64,000 bases of DNA from Streptomyces sp. CB02366 (GTDB lineage Bacteria > Actinomycetota > Actinomycetes > Streptomycetales > Streptomycetaceae). The notes under the pieces are model-generated. The model did not search any database. It was not told the origin of the DNA and saw only the letters and a program-made list of their open reading frames with translations. The number at the start of each line of letters is the position of its first letter. The first letter of the stretch is position 1. Made by a program: the position numbers and the translations under genes. Of this stretch, positions 24,395 to 32,938 are shown piece by piece. The stretch is taken from the NCBI RefSeq assembly GCF_001905905.1, contig NZ_LIVT01000015.1, positions 30,857-94,856 of the forward strand, in the 5' to 3' direction.

Positions 24395-25135
24395 ATGAGC
24401 AACAACGGGAGCACCGGCGCGTCCCCCCAGCCGTCCGGTTCGTCGTCGCGGAAGAAGCCCGGCGGCGGCGTGAGCCGGCGCGCACTGCTGATCGGCGGCG
24501 GCGCGGTGACCGCCGTGGGCGCCGCCGTGCTCGCGCGCGACGAGGTGAAGCGGCTGTGGTGGCGGGTGCCCGGCGTGGGAAAGCCCCGCAAGCCGGGCGA
24601 GCTGGACTACCCGGGGGCGACGTGGGTGGCGGCGTCGGATGCGAACTGGCGGCGCGCGGACCGGCCCGACGACTTCCCCATCGACCGGGTGATCATCCAT
24701 GTCACCCAGGGCAGCTTCGCCAGCGCGGTGCGGGTGTTCCAGGACCCGTCCCACCAGGCCGCGACGCACTACATCGTGGGGCAGGACGGGCGGGTGGTGC
24801 AGATGATCCGCGAACTGGACGTGGCGTACCAGGCGGGCGACCGCTCCTACAACGAGCGGGCGGTCGGCATCGAGCACGAGGGGTTCGTGGACCGGCCGAA
24901 GGACCTCACCAAGGAGATGTACGCGTCGTCGGCGCGGCTCACCGCCTCCATCTGCGCCCGGCACGGGATACCCGTCGACCGGGAGCACATCATCGGGCAC
25001 GTGGAGGTGCCGGGCACCGACCACACCGATCCCGGTCCGCACTGGGACTGGGACCGGTACATGGAGCTGGTGCGGCGGGCCGCGACGGCGCCGCCGAGCC
25101 CGACGCCCACCGCGTCGGCCGCCGTGAAGCCGTAG
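24395..25135 (+). CDS. Tat-exported N-acetylmuramoyl-L-alanine amidase
   Basis: The 246-residue protein has a Ser/Gly-rich start, a twin-arginine-like signal (VSRRALLIGGGAVTAVGAAV), and an Amidase_2/PGRP domain. Zinc ligands are suggested by the histidine in VIIHVTQGSF and those in GHVEVPGTDHTDPGPHWDWD, with the catalytic-type VGIEHEGF. It should cleave the stem peptide from peptidoglycan at the cell surface. A Pro/Thr/Ala tail ends the protein. It is divergent from mnmA. Confidence 0.92.
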   Translation: MSNNGSTGASPQPSGSSSRKKPGGGVSRRALLIGGGAVTAVGAAVLARDEVKRLWWRVPGVGKPRKPGELDYPGATWVAASDANWRRADRPDDFPIDRVIIHVTQGSFASAVRVFQDPSHQAATHYIVGQDGRVVQMIRELDVAYQAGDRSYNERAVGIEHEGFVDRPKDLTKEMYASSARLTASICARHGIPVDREHIIGHVEVPGTDHTDPGPHWDWDRYMELVRRAATAPPSPTPTASAAVKP

Positions 25136-25162
25136 CGGGTCCGCCTCGGCGGGGGCCGGCCG

Positions 25163-26332
25163 TCAGCTGAGTCCGGCCGTCCTCGCCCGTTCGACCGCCG
25201 GGCCGATCGCCTCGGCGAGCGCCTTCACGTCCTCCTCGGTCGAGGTGTGGCCGAGCGAGAAGCGCAGGGTGCCGCGGGCGAGGTCCGGGTCGGTGCCGGT
25301 GGCGAGGAGCACATGGCTGGGCTGGGCGATCCCGGCGGTGCAGGCGGAGCCGGTGGAACAGGCGATGCCCCGGGCGTCCAGCAGGAGCAGCAGGGAATCG
25401 CCCTCGCACCCCGGGAAGCTGAAGTGGGCGTTGGCGGGCAGGCGTCCGGCCGGGTCCGGGTCGCCGCCGAGCACGGCGTCCGGCACGGCCCGGCGCACGG
25501 CGGCCACGAGGTCGTCGCGCAGGGAGCCCACGCGCCGGGCGAACCGCTCGCGCCGTTCGGCGGCCAGCCGTCCGGCGACCGCGAAGGAGGCGATGGCGGG
25601 CGCGTCCAGGGTGCCGGAGCGTACGTGGCGCTCCTGGCCGCCGCCGTGCAGCACGGGTACGGGGGCGTGGTCGCGGCCCAGCAGCAGCGCGCCGATCCCG
25701 AACGGGCCGCCGATCTTGTGGCCGCTGACCGTCATCGCGGCCAGGCCGGAACGGGCGAAGTCGACCTCCAGCTGCCCGAACGCCTGGACCGCGTCGGCGT
25801 GCATGGGGATCTGGAACTCCGCCGCCACCGAGGCCAGTTCGCGTACCGGCATGATGGTGCCGATCTCGTTGTTGGCCCACATCACGGTGATCATCGCGAC
25901 GTCGTCGGGGTTGCGGAGGATCGCCCGGCGCAGGTCTTCGGGGTGCACCCGGCCGTAGCGGTCCACCGGGAGGTGCTCGACGGTCGCGCCCTCGTGCCCG
26001 GCGAGCCAGTCGACGGCGTCCAGGACCGCGTGGTGCTCGACCGGACCGGTCAGGACGCGGGTGCGGCGGGGGTCGGCGTCGCGGCGGGACCAGTAGAGGC
26101 CCTTCACGGCGAGGTTGTCGGCCTCCGTGCCGCCGGAGGTGAACACCACCTCGCTGGGGCGGGCGCCGAGGGCGTCGGCGAGGGTTTCTCTGGACTCCTC
26201 GACGGTACGGCGGGCCCGGCGTCCGGCGGCGTGCAGCGAGGAGGCGTTGCCGGTGACGGAGAGCTGGGCGGTCATCGCCTCGATCGCTTCGGGAAGCATC
26301 GGCGTGGTCGCGGCGTGGTCGAGGTATGCCAT
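25163..26332 (-). CDS. Cysteine desulfurase (IscS/NifS family)
   Basis: The 389-residue PLP enzyme starts MAYLDHAATTPMLPEAIEAM. The PLP lysine is in VSGHKIGGPFGIGALLLG and the persulfide cysteine in ACSTGSACTAG. It removes sulfur from cysteine for tRNA thiolation or Fe-S assembly. Location next to mnmA supports a role in tRNA 2-thiouridine synthesis. ATG at 26332 is chosen; in-frame codons further upstream do not look conserved. It converges with the amidase gene, 27 bp away. Confidence 0.95.
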   Translation of the reverse strand: MAYLDHAATTPMLPEAIEAMTAQLSVTGNASSLHAAGRRARRTVEESRETLADALGARPSEVVFTSGGTEADNLAVKGLYWSRRDADPRRTRVLTGPVEHHAVLDAVDWLAGHEGATVEHLPVDRYGRVHPEDLRRAILRNPDDVAMITVMWANNEIGTIMPVRELASVAAEFQIPMHADAVQAFGQLEVDFARSGLAAMTVSGHKIGGPFGIGALLLGRDHAPVPVLHGGGQERHVRSGTLDAPAIASFAVAGRLAAERRERFARRVGSLRDDLVAAVRRAVPDAVLGGDPDPAGRLPANAHFSFPGCEGDSLLLLLDARGIACSTGSACTAGIAQPSHVLLATGTDPDLARGTLRFSLGHTSTEEDVKALAEAIGPAVERARTAGLS

Positions 26333-26416
26333 GGTGGGGCCGATTCTACGAGCCCGGGGCGGGGCGCACGTCGGGCGCGTCACGGCCGGGGCAGGGCGCA
26401 CGCCCCGACGGGCGGG

Positions 26417-26812
26417 TCAGCCGGCGACGTTCCAGGCGACCGCGCCGTCGGCGGTGACCAGGACGGCGAGCACGGCGAGGTCGGCGACCCCCAGCGCGAG
26501 ACCGAGGCGGGCGCGCCCCCGGCGGCGGGTGCGGCGGGCCAGGGACAGCAGCGCCATCACGATCGCGGTGGGGCCGAGCACGAGGTTGAAGACCAGCAGT
26601 CCGACGAGGCCGAGGACGAAGGAGGCGACGGCGAGACCGTCCGCCTCGCGCCCCGCGGGCCGGGAGGCGGCAACGTCCGTACGGGCGTCCGTTCCCCCGC
26701 CCGGGGCGGGGGCCGCGGTCTCCTCCGCGGGGCGCTCCGCGGCGGCGGGGGCGTTTGCGGAGGGGGCGGCGGGGGCCGGGGTCGCGCGGCGGGCGAAGTC
26801 GGTGAGGGCCAT
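26417..26812 (-). CDS. DUF4190-type small membrane protein
   Basis: The 131-residue protein has an Ala/Pro-rich N-terminal 55 residues, then GLAVASFVLGLVGLLVFNLV and LGLALGVADLAVLAVLVTADGAVAW, two membrane segments with the spacing of DUF4190 proteins. AAGGAG sits upstream of ATG at 26812. The function is unknown. Confidence 0.8.
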   Translation of the reverse strand: MALTDFARRATPAPAAPSANAPAAAERPAEETAAPAPGGGTDARTDVAASRPAGREADGLAVASFVLGLVGLLVFNLVLGPTAIVMALLSLARRTRRRGRARLGLALGVADLAVLAVLVTADGAVAWNVAG

Positions 26813-26879
26813 GGTGCGAGCTCCTTCGGATCGGTGGGGGAAACGACAGGCTCGGCGGTGGGGGCGCGGGTCCGGCGGG

Positions 26880-27035
26880 TCAGCGCGGGCGGCGCGAGGT
26901 GCGCTCACGCACGGCGAAGACCAGCAGCCAGCAGCCGATGACGGCCGCGGCGGCCAGGGACAGCGGGAGCGGGAGGTGGGCGACCGTCCCGAGGAGGATG
27001 CCCAGCAGGAGCAGCGCGGCGACGAGGACGAGCAC
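26880..27035 (-). CDS. 51-residue membrane protein
   Basis: GTG at 27035 preceded by AGAGAGG opens a 51-codon frame: two hydrophobic stretches (VLVAALLLLGILLGTVAHL and SLAAAAVIGCWLLVFAV) and a basic end TSRRPR. It is a good small-gene candidate between the DUF4190 gene and the divergent TetR gene; the two 22-bp repeats lie directly upstream. No family is recognised. Confidence 0.65.
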   Translation of the reverse strand: MLVLVAALLLLGILLGTVAHLPLPLSLAAAAVIGCWLLVFAVRERTSRRPR

Positions 27036-27068
27036 GGCGGAACCTCTCTGTGCGACGACGGAAGCCGT

Positions 27069-27146
27069 TCGGAGTACGAGTGTTCACTGACCCCCAAGTC
27101 TAAACCTCGGTCCCCTTCCTCCACTCGGAGTACAGCTGTTTACTGA
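27069..27146. promoter_or_regulatory. Pair of 22-bp direct repeats, likely TetR operator sites
   Basis: 27069-27090 and 27125-27146 match at 18 of 22 positions; both begin TCGGAGTAC and end with TGTTYACTGA. They lie in the 116-bp divergent region between the 51-residue membrane protein gene and the TetR gene, the second copy ending 5 bp before the TetR ATG. Autoregulation by the TetR protein is inferred. Confidence 0.6.
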
Positions 27147-27151
27147 ATGGC

Positions 27152-27799
27152 ATGAGTCACACCGCCGGGGCCCGCCACACCCAGAAGCTGAGGACGCGCC
27201 GGGCCCTCCTGGACGCCGCGCTCGTCCTGCTGGAGCACCAGAGCCTGAGCAGCCTGGGACTGCGGGAGGTCACCCGGGCCGCCGGGGTCGCCCCGACCGC
27301 CTTCTACCGGCACTTCGACCACGTCGCCGCGCTCGGCGTCGCCCTGGTCGAGGAGTCCCTGGGCAGCCTGCACGGGCTGATCGCCGCGGTCCTCGCGGAG
27401 ACGGGCGACAGCGAGGAGCGGTTGGACCGCAGCGTGGCGGTGACCGTCCGTCACGTCGGCGCGCGGCCCGCTCATTTCCGGTTCATCGCCCGTGAGCAGC
27501 ACGGCGGGGTGGGTCCGGTCCGCGAGGCGATCGCGGACCGGCTGCGGCGGTTCGCCGAGGAGGTGGCGTGCGCGCTCGCGGAGGAGCCCGAGTCGGCCGG
27601 CTGGAGCGAGGAGGACCTGCTGATGCTCGGCCGGTTCCACGTGGACCACATGGTGATGACCGCGTCGGCGCTGCTGGCGGCCGGGCCGGAGGGCGAGGAG
27701 GAGACGGTCCGGCAGGCCCGGCGGCGGCTGCGACTGGTCTCCATCGGCCGCGCCCACTGGCTCGACGAGGGGCCGGCGGACGGCGCCGCCCGCGCCTGA
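27152..27799 (+). CDS. TetR-family transcriptional regulator
   Basis: The 215-residue protein has a TetR helix-turn-helix near residues 35-60 (LGLREVTRAAGVAPTAFYRHF) and a variable ligand domain. It resembles FabR-like regulators of fatty-acid or membrane-lipid genes, but that is only a guess from the N-terminus. It is divergent from the 51-residue membrane protein, with two direct repeats between them. Confidence 0.92.
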   Translation: MSHTAGARHTQKLRTRRALLDAALVLLEHQSLSSLGLREVTRAAGVAPTAFYRHFDHVAALGVALVEESLGSLHGLIAAVLAETGDSEERLDRSVAVTVRHVGARPAHFRFIAREQHGGVGPVREAIADRLRRFAEEVACALAEEPESAGWSEEDLLMLGRFHVDHMVMTASALLAAGPEGEEETVRQARRRLRLVSIGRAHWLDEGPADGAARA

Positions 27800-28349
27800 C
27801 CCGCGGCCGGGGCGGCGAACGGCGCACGGGCCCGCCCGGAACAGCCGGAGGACCCCTGGCCCCGCCCCGGCACGTGCGGGCGACTTCACCTTCTCCTGAC
27901 GCTTCTTGACATGAGTTGCCGGGGCCCAAAGCAAACCCGTATTGCCCCCTGGGCGCCGGAGGGCCCTGGCTCCACTCCCCGCGTCCGGTGAAGAACGGCT
28001 CGCCGTGCCCGTCGCCGGGCCCGGTCAGCCCTACGACCCGGTCCGCGCCGAACTCGATCCCCACGTCCACGGCCTCCGCCCCGCCGGTGGCCTCCTCGAC
28101 GGCGCGGGCCTGCCACAAGCCCCCCCCAGGGTGGGAGGGATCGCCAGGGTCGAGCCCTCGTCGGCGCCCTGCGGAACCTGCGTGGCGCGTTGGGTCATGG
28201 CGCACCTTCCCGGTCTGGGGTGAGTGAACACTTACCCTCCCGTCACATGCGCTGTGCGACACGGCCGGCGCCGGTTCCCGGCCCCGGAGCGCAAGGCCCC
28301 TCGCCGGCTCTGCCCGACGCGCCGCCCCGGCCCTCCCGCGGCAGGGGTC
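27800..28349. other. 550-bp stretch with no intact gene
   Basis: Only a possible broken small gene (27893-28198, minus) and a sequence at 28221-28232 resembling the TetR repeat motif (AGTGTTCACTCA on the minus strand) are seen. No terminator is obvious. Confidence 0.5.
27893..28198 (-). pseudogene. Possible frameshifted small gene
   Basis: ATG at 28198 with GGAAGGTG upstream opens MTQRATQVPQGADEGSTLAI, which derails at a run of eight identical bases (28120-28127). Shifting frame there continues as WQARAVEEATGGAEAVDVGI, then TGPGDGHGEPFFTGRGEW and GQYGFALGPGN, which looks more protein-like than the unshifted frame. The downstream frame has no early stop and runs antisense into the TetR gene, so the 3' limit given is arbitrary. 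No family is recognised. It could be a sequencing indel, a true pseudogene, or chance. Confidence 0.3.
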
Positions 28350-29408
28350 CTACGGCCGCCGGGCAGGGTACCCGCCGCCCCTCTCGCCCCTGCGGCTCCG
28401 CGCCGGACTCGGCGGCGGACCAGGGGTTTCCCCGCCCCCGTACAGAGCGACGACGTCGGCGGCGGCCCCGGCCAGCAACGTGCGGGCCTCGGGCGGGTCG
28501 AGGACCTCCACGGCCGCCCCGAACGCCAGGAGGGGCCGCGCCCGGCCGACCTCCGCCACGGCCAGTTCCGCCAGCAGCCACTCCCCCGGCTCCTCCCCCG
28601 GCCGGGGACCGTCCGGCCGGGGCTCCCCGGTCAGCGCGCCCGCGTTCAGCCGCCGGAACAGCTCCAGGCGGTCGCGGCGCACCCGCACCCGCAGCCGTAC
28701 CGCCGCCGGGCGCTGCTCCACCCCGGCGCGCAGCACCTCCCACACGTCCGCCAACTCCGCGCCCGCGCGCCGCCGCACGGGGTCTTCGGTGGGTTCGGCG
28801 GAGTGGATCCGATCGGCGCGGAAGAGGCGGGGGTCCCCGTCGAGATCCGCGACCAGGTACCAGACGCCGGCCTTCACGACGAGGCCGTACGGATCGACGG
28901 TGTAGTCGCGCGGGGCGTCCTGGCCGCTGTGCCGGTAGCGCAGGCGCAGCCTCAGGTCGGCGAGGACGGCGTCGTGGAGTTCGGCGACGTCGACGACGGC
29001 CCGGGGGCCGCTCATCCAGCGGACCGGGTCCACCAGGACGCGGCGGCTGGTCCGCTCGGCGGCCGGGCGGTGCGGGGCGGGCAGGGCCGCCATGAGCTTG
29101 CGCAGGGCGGAGCCGAGGGCGGCGTCCAGGCCGAGGGCGGCGTGCGCGTCGTCGGCGGTGAACACGAACAGGGCGCGCGCCTCGTCGGCGGTGAGGCCGG
29201 TGACGTCGGTGCGGAAGCCGGGAAGCAGGGCGATACCGCCGTACCGGCCGCGTTCGGCGTAGACGGGCACCCCGGCGGCGGAAAGCGCCTCGACGTCCCG
29301 GTAGACGGTGCGGACGGAGACGTCGAGGCGCTCGGCCAGCTCGCGGGCGGGGACGGTGCCCCGGGTCTGGAGCAGCAGGAGGACGGCGAGCAGCCGGTCG
29401 GCTTTCAC
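28350..29408 (-). CDS. WYL-domain transcriptional regulator (YafY-like)
   Basis: The 352-residue protein starts with a DeoR/HTH_11-type helix-turn-helix (RELAERLDVSVRTVYRDVEA) and then the YRxxGxxGG-like RYGGIALLPGF. The WYL domain follows around GLVVKAGVWYLVADLDGDPR and a WCX extension closes the protein, ending in a Pro/Arg tail. Such regulators sense oligonucleotides or other ligands. The start is GTG at 29408. Confidence 0.9.
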   Translation of the reverse strand: MKADRLLAVLLLLQTRGTVPARELAERLDVSVRTVYRDVEALSAAGVPVYAERGRYGGIALLPGFRTDVTGLTADEARALFVFTADDAHAALGLDAALGSALRKLMAALPAPHRPAAERTSRRVLVDPVRWMSGPRAVVDVAELHDAVLADLRLRLRYRHSGQDAPRDYTVDPYGLVVKAGVWYLVADLDGDPRLFRADRIHSAEPTEDPVRRRAGAELADVWEVLRAGVEQRPAAVRLRVRVRRDRLELFRRLNAGALTGEPRPDGPRPGEEPGEWLLAELAVAEVGRARPLLAFGAAVEVLDPPEARTLLAGAAADVVALYGGGETPGPPPSPARSRRGERGGGYPARRP

Positions 29409-29474
29409 CGGACCATGATGACGGGACCGGCGGCGCCCCCGTCCACGGCGGCCCCCTCCCGGCGGCCCGGGCGG

Positions 29475-30356
29475 CTACGCCGTGCGCGGGGCCTTGGCGA
29501 GCTGGCGGGACTGCGCGACGAGGCGGTCGGCGCTGTCCCAGACCTCGGCGTCCTCCTCCAGGAAGCCGCCCGCCAGGTTGCGGGTGGTGATCGCGACGCG
29601 CAGCGGGCCCGGGGCGGGCCGGCAGCGGATGTGGGTGGTCAGCTCGACGGTGGGGGTCCAGCCGGTCAGACCCAGCTCGAACGAGGTCGGCGGCAGGGCG
29701 TCCACGGTGAGCAGCAGCGACAGGGCGTCCGGGTCGCGGCCGTCGGCCAGGCCGAACCAGCCGCGCATCTCCCCCTTGCCGGACGGCGCGCCGATCGCCC
29801 AGCCCACGGTGGCCGGGTCGAGCTTGATGTCCAGGCGCTCGGTGATGGCGGAGCTGCCCGGGATCGGGGCGTCGCCGTCGCTCGGACCGAGGCAGTGGTC
29901 CCGGCTGGGCATGGCGGGCGGCAGGGCCGTCGTGCGGACGTCGTCGGGGAGCGCGTCCAGGTCGCCGTACGTGGCCAGGACGCGGATGCGCTCGACCTCG
30001 CCGCCCTCCTCGTCGTACTGGAGGAGCGACGCCTGCCCGGTGGAGAGCGTGCGGCCGGTGCGGACGACCTCGGTGCGGATCACGGCGGGGCCGGGCACAG
30101 AGGCGGTGAGGTAGTGCGCCGAGACCGAGAACGGGTCGGGGTGCGGCAGCGCCTCGCCCAGGGCCCGGCCGATCAGGGCCAGCAGATAGCCGCCGTTGAC
30201 GGCGTGGATGATGGTCCAGCCCGCGGAGAGCTCGGCGTCGTAGACGCCCTCCTCGCGCAGGGTGACCGCGGTGTCCCGGTCGAACTCGCTGTCGCCGATG
30301 GTCGCCCGGGCGGCCCGCGCCGCTCCGGCCACTGTCTCAGTCGCTGCCTGTGCCAT
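29475..30356 (-). CDS. Double-hotdog acyl-CoA thioesterase
   Basis: The 293-residue protein resembles the TesB-like thioesterase superfamily: GWTIIHAVNGGYLLALIGRA early, ASVPGPAVIRTEVVRTGRTL in the first hotdog, and DAEVWDSADRLVAQSRQLAK at the end of the second. It probably hydrolyses acyl-CoA in the cytoplasm. ATG at 30356 is preferred to the in-frame codon at 30365, though neither has a strong ribosome site. Confidence 0.88.
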   Translation of the reverse strand: MAQAATETVAGAARAARATIGDSEFDRDTAVTLREEGVYDAELSAGWTIIHAVNGGYLLALIGRALGEALPHPDPFSVSAHYLTASVPGPAVIRTEVVRTGRTLSTGQASLLQYDEEGGEVERIRVLATYGDLDALPDDVRTTALPPAMPSRDHCLGPSDGDAPIPGSSAITERLDIKLDPATVGWAIGAPSGKGEMRGWFGLADGRDPDALSLLLTVDALPPTSFELGLTGWTPTVELTTHIRCRPAPGPLRVAITTRNLAGGFLEEDAEVWDSADRLVAQSRQLAKAPRTA

Positions 30357-30634
30357 GGCATGCACGGTACATCGACCGCCCTACTGAGCGGTAGCTTTTT
30401 GCGTTCGCCCTCCGCATCGGCCGACGCGGCATCCGCGCTTCCGGCCCGTCCTCCCGGACGACCCCCGGAGCACGCACCCTGCCACGGAGAACCGACAGAT
30501 GAACAAAGGTGTGAAAACGGCTGAAATGCCTACTCTTCGAGAGAGGGCTGCCGTCACCCGGCCGACCGCCCGCCCCGCGCCCGCTGCGTCCGGCGGGCGA
30601 CGCCCCGCCGTCCGCCGCCGGGAGAGGAGACATC

Positions 30635-31483
30635 GTGAAGCAACCCGTCATCGTCGGGGTCGACGGTACGCCGGACAGCCTGCACGCGGCCGGCTGGGCG
30701 GCCGACGAGGCTCGCCGCAGAGGGGCGCCGCTCCTCCTCCTGCACGGGCACGAGCCCGCCCTCCTCGGCGATGCCGACCGTGAACGGCAGGCCGCCGAGC
30801 ACGCGCTCCACGACGCCCTGACCCAGCTCCGCGAACAGCACCCCGACGTGGAGGCCCGTGCCGAACTGGTCGCCCGGCCCGAGGCCGAGCTCCTGACCGA
30901 GCGGGGCCGCGAAGCCGGGATGATCGTGCTCGGCTCCCGCAGACCGGGACCGGTCGCCGGCTTCCTCCTCGGGTCGGTGGGGCTCCGCGTGGTGAGCAGG
31001 ACCCCGTGCCCGGTGGTGATGGTCCGGGGCGGCGAAGCCGTGCGCCGTCCGCCGAGGGGCGCGGTGGTCGCGGGCGTCCCCCCGGAGGAGGACGAGGCGA
31101 CGGCGGTCCTGGACTTCGCGTTCGAGACCGCGGCGGTGAACGGCGTCCCCCTGCGGGCGGCACGGGCGTGGGCGCTGCCCACCCTCTTCCCGAACCGGAC
31201 CGGCGTCCTGGGCCTCTCCGACCGGCCGGACGAACTCGACGCGGAGCACCGGCGGAAACTGGTCCGCCTCCTGAAGCCGTGGCGCCGCCGCTATCCCGAC
31301 ATCGCGGTGACCGAACACGTCGAACGGGGATTCGCCGCCGACATGCTGGTGAATCTCGCCGCCGGCGCCCGCCTCCTGGTCGTCGGACGCAGCAGCACCC
31401 CGGGCAGCCGCTATGTGGGGCACGTCGTCCACGCGACGCTCCACTTCGCCAACGCCCCCGTCGCCGTCGTCCCCACGCCGTAG
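30635..31483 (+). CDS. Universal stress protein, two USP domains
   Basis: The 282-residue protein has two tandem Usp folds. Each starts with a strand like PVIVGVDGTPDSLHAAGWA. The nucleotide loop GSRRPGPVAGFLLGSVGLRV ends the first domain and VGRSSTPGSRYVGHVVH the second, indicating ATP binding. Tandem USPs act under hypoxia or stress, often with DosR-type control in actinobacteria. GTG at 30635 follows GAGAGGAG. It converges with a paralogue 71 bp away. Confidence 0.94.
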   Translation: MKQPVIVGVDGTPDSLHAAGWAADEARRRGAPLLLLHGHEPALLGDADRERQAAEHALHDALTQLREQHPDVEARAELVARPEAELLTERGREAGMIVLGSRRPGPVAGFLLGSVGLRVVSRTPCPVVMVRGGEAVRRPPRGAVVAGVPPEEDEATAVLDFAFETAAVNGVPLRAARAWALPTLFPNRTGVLGLSDRPDELDAEHRRKLVRLLKPWRRRYPDIAVTEHVERGFAADMLVNLAAGARLLVVGRSSTPGSRYVGHVVHATLHFANAPVAVVPTP

Positions 31484-31515
31484 ACGTCGCCGCGGGCCTC
31501 TGCCCCCAGGGCGGC

Positions 31516-31544
31516 CCGGCGCCGCTGCCCCGCTCCGGCGCCGG
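31516..31544. terminator. Hairpin between convergent stress-protein genes
   Basis: CCGGCGCC at 31516-31523 pairs with GGCGCCGG at 31537-31544 around a 13-base loop, in the 71-bp gap between two convergent USP genes. Confidence 0.5.
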
Positions 31545-31554
31545 CCGCCGGTGC

Positions 31555-32403
31555 TCACCGGGTGGGGACGAGGGCGATGGGGGCGTCGGCGAAGTGGAGT
31601 ACGGAGTGGGCGACGTGGCCCACGTAGCGGGTGCCGAGCCTGCTGCGCCGGCCGACGACCAGGAGTTGCGCCGAGGCGGCGAGGGAGACCAGCATCTCCG
31701 CGGTCGGCCCCAGCTCGACGTGCTCGACCACCGTGACCTCGGGGTGGGCCCGGCGCCAAGGCCCCAGCCGTTCGAGCAGACCGCTCCGGTGGGCCGCCTC
31801 CAGGCTCCCGCGCGTCTCCGCCAGGGCCAGCGCGGCGGGATGGCGGGTGGCGACGGGGGGAAGGTGCCAGGCGCGTGCGGCCCGCAGCGGAGCGCCGCGG
31901 GTGGCGGCGGCCCGGAAGGCGAACTCCAGAACCGCGTCGGCCTCCTCCGCGTCCTCGGGGACGCCCACCACGATCTCGCCGTTCCGCGGCCGGTGGCTGA
32001 CGGTGCCGCCGCGGATGAGGACCACGGGGCAGGCCGCCCGGCTCAGTACGCGCAGTCCGACCGACCCCACGAAGAACCCGGTGACCGGCCCCGGCCTGCG
32101 GGAGCCCAGAACGATCATCCGCGCGTCCTCGCCGCGCTCCACCAGCAACTCGGTCTCCGACCCCACCGCCAGTTCCCCCGTCACCTCGACGCCTTCGTGG
32201 CGTTCGCGCACCCACGTCACGGAGGTGTCGAGGAGGTCCCCGGCCTCGTCGTCCTCGTAGCCCTCCCCGCCGAAGCCGGACCTCTCGTAGCCGTGCAGCA
32301 GGACCAGGGGGGCCTCCTGCCGCCGCGCTTCGCGGGCCCCCCAGTCGGCCGCGAGCAGGCTGTCGGACGTTCCGTCGACTCCGACGATGACGGGCTGGGG
32401 CAC
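31555..32403 (-). CDS. Universal stress protein, two USP domains (paralogue)
   Basis: This protein also has 282 residues and the same tandem layout as the USP at 30635: QPVIVGVDGTSDSLLAADWG, GSRRPGPVTGFFVGSVGLRV, and VGRRSRLGTRYVGHVAHSVL near the end. The two clearly arose by duplication and face each other. GTG at 32403 follows AAGGAG at good spacing. Confidence 0.94.
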   Translation of the reverse strand: MPQPVIVGVDGTSDSLLAADWGAREARRQEAPLVLLHGYERSGFGGEGYEDDEAGDLLDTSVTWVRERHEGVEVTGELAVGSETELLVERGEDARMIVLGSRRPGPVTGFFVGSVGLRVLSRAACPVVLIRGGTVSHRPRNGEIVVGVPEDAEEADAVLEFAFRAAATRGAPLRAARAWHLPPVATRHPAALALAETRGSLEAAHRSGLLERLGPWRRAHPEVTVVEHVELGPTAEMLVSLAASAQLLVVGRRSRLGTRYVGHVAHSVLHFADAPIALVPTR

Positions 32404-32938
32404 GGTGTCTCCTTCGAAGAGGATCGGCGGGCGGCGCCCGACCGGGTCGGCGCCGGGGCGGGCCCGCGCCGCCCTCCCCCGACGCCCGGGGTCAACAGCA
32501 GGCTAGGGCTCTCACCGCCGTTCGCACGTCATGGGCGCATCGGGGTGAATCGGCCGGACGCACCGGCGGCCGGACGCACGGGGCGGGAGGGACGCACGGG
32601 GCGGGAAGGAAGGCCGCGACCCGGCGCGGGGCGGCTCGCAGCGCAGGCCGTGGCCCGCCGGAGCCGCCCGGGCGGTTTCCTTCGGATCATCTGGTCAGCC
32701 GGGTGATCCGAAGGAGTCGGCCTATCCGTTACCGCGAGAGCTGTCACGGCTCTTTTCAGGCTTTTTTACACCTCCAGCACCTTGAGGTCAGTTCACGACA
32801 AAGCAGGACGGAAATTGGCCACAGTCCCGTGACGTGAAGCCGTCATGTGAACAAGCTGCGTAGGTTCTGGGCCCGGCTCGGGAATCCTTGGGGTGCCCGG
32901 CCGCACAGTTCGTCCACAGCAACCGGAGGGGAAATCGC
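32404..32938. promoter_or_regulatory. 535-bp leader region with a hairpin
   Basis: No gene is seen. 32679-32689 and 32704-32714 are exact 11-base inverted repeats (CCTTCGGATCA) with a 14-base loop. The following 32740-32830 is unusually AT-rich for this genome (CTTTTTTACACC, AAAGCAGGACGGAAATTGG) and probably holds the promoter of the 99-residue protein. Low-complexity GGACGCACGGGGCGGGA repeats lie near 32560-32610. Confidence 0.55.

Noticed and set aside
24395..25135. Amidase as part of a prophage
   Set aside because: There are no other phage genes nearby, and the Tat-like signal and flanking mnmA and desulfurase genes mark it as a chromosomal wall enzyme.
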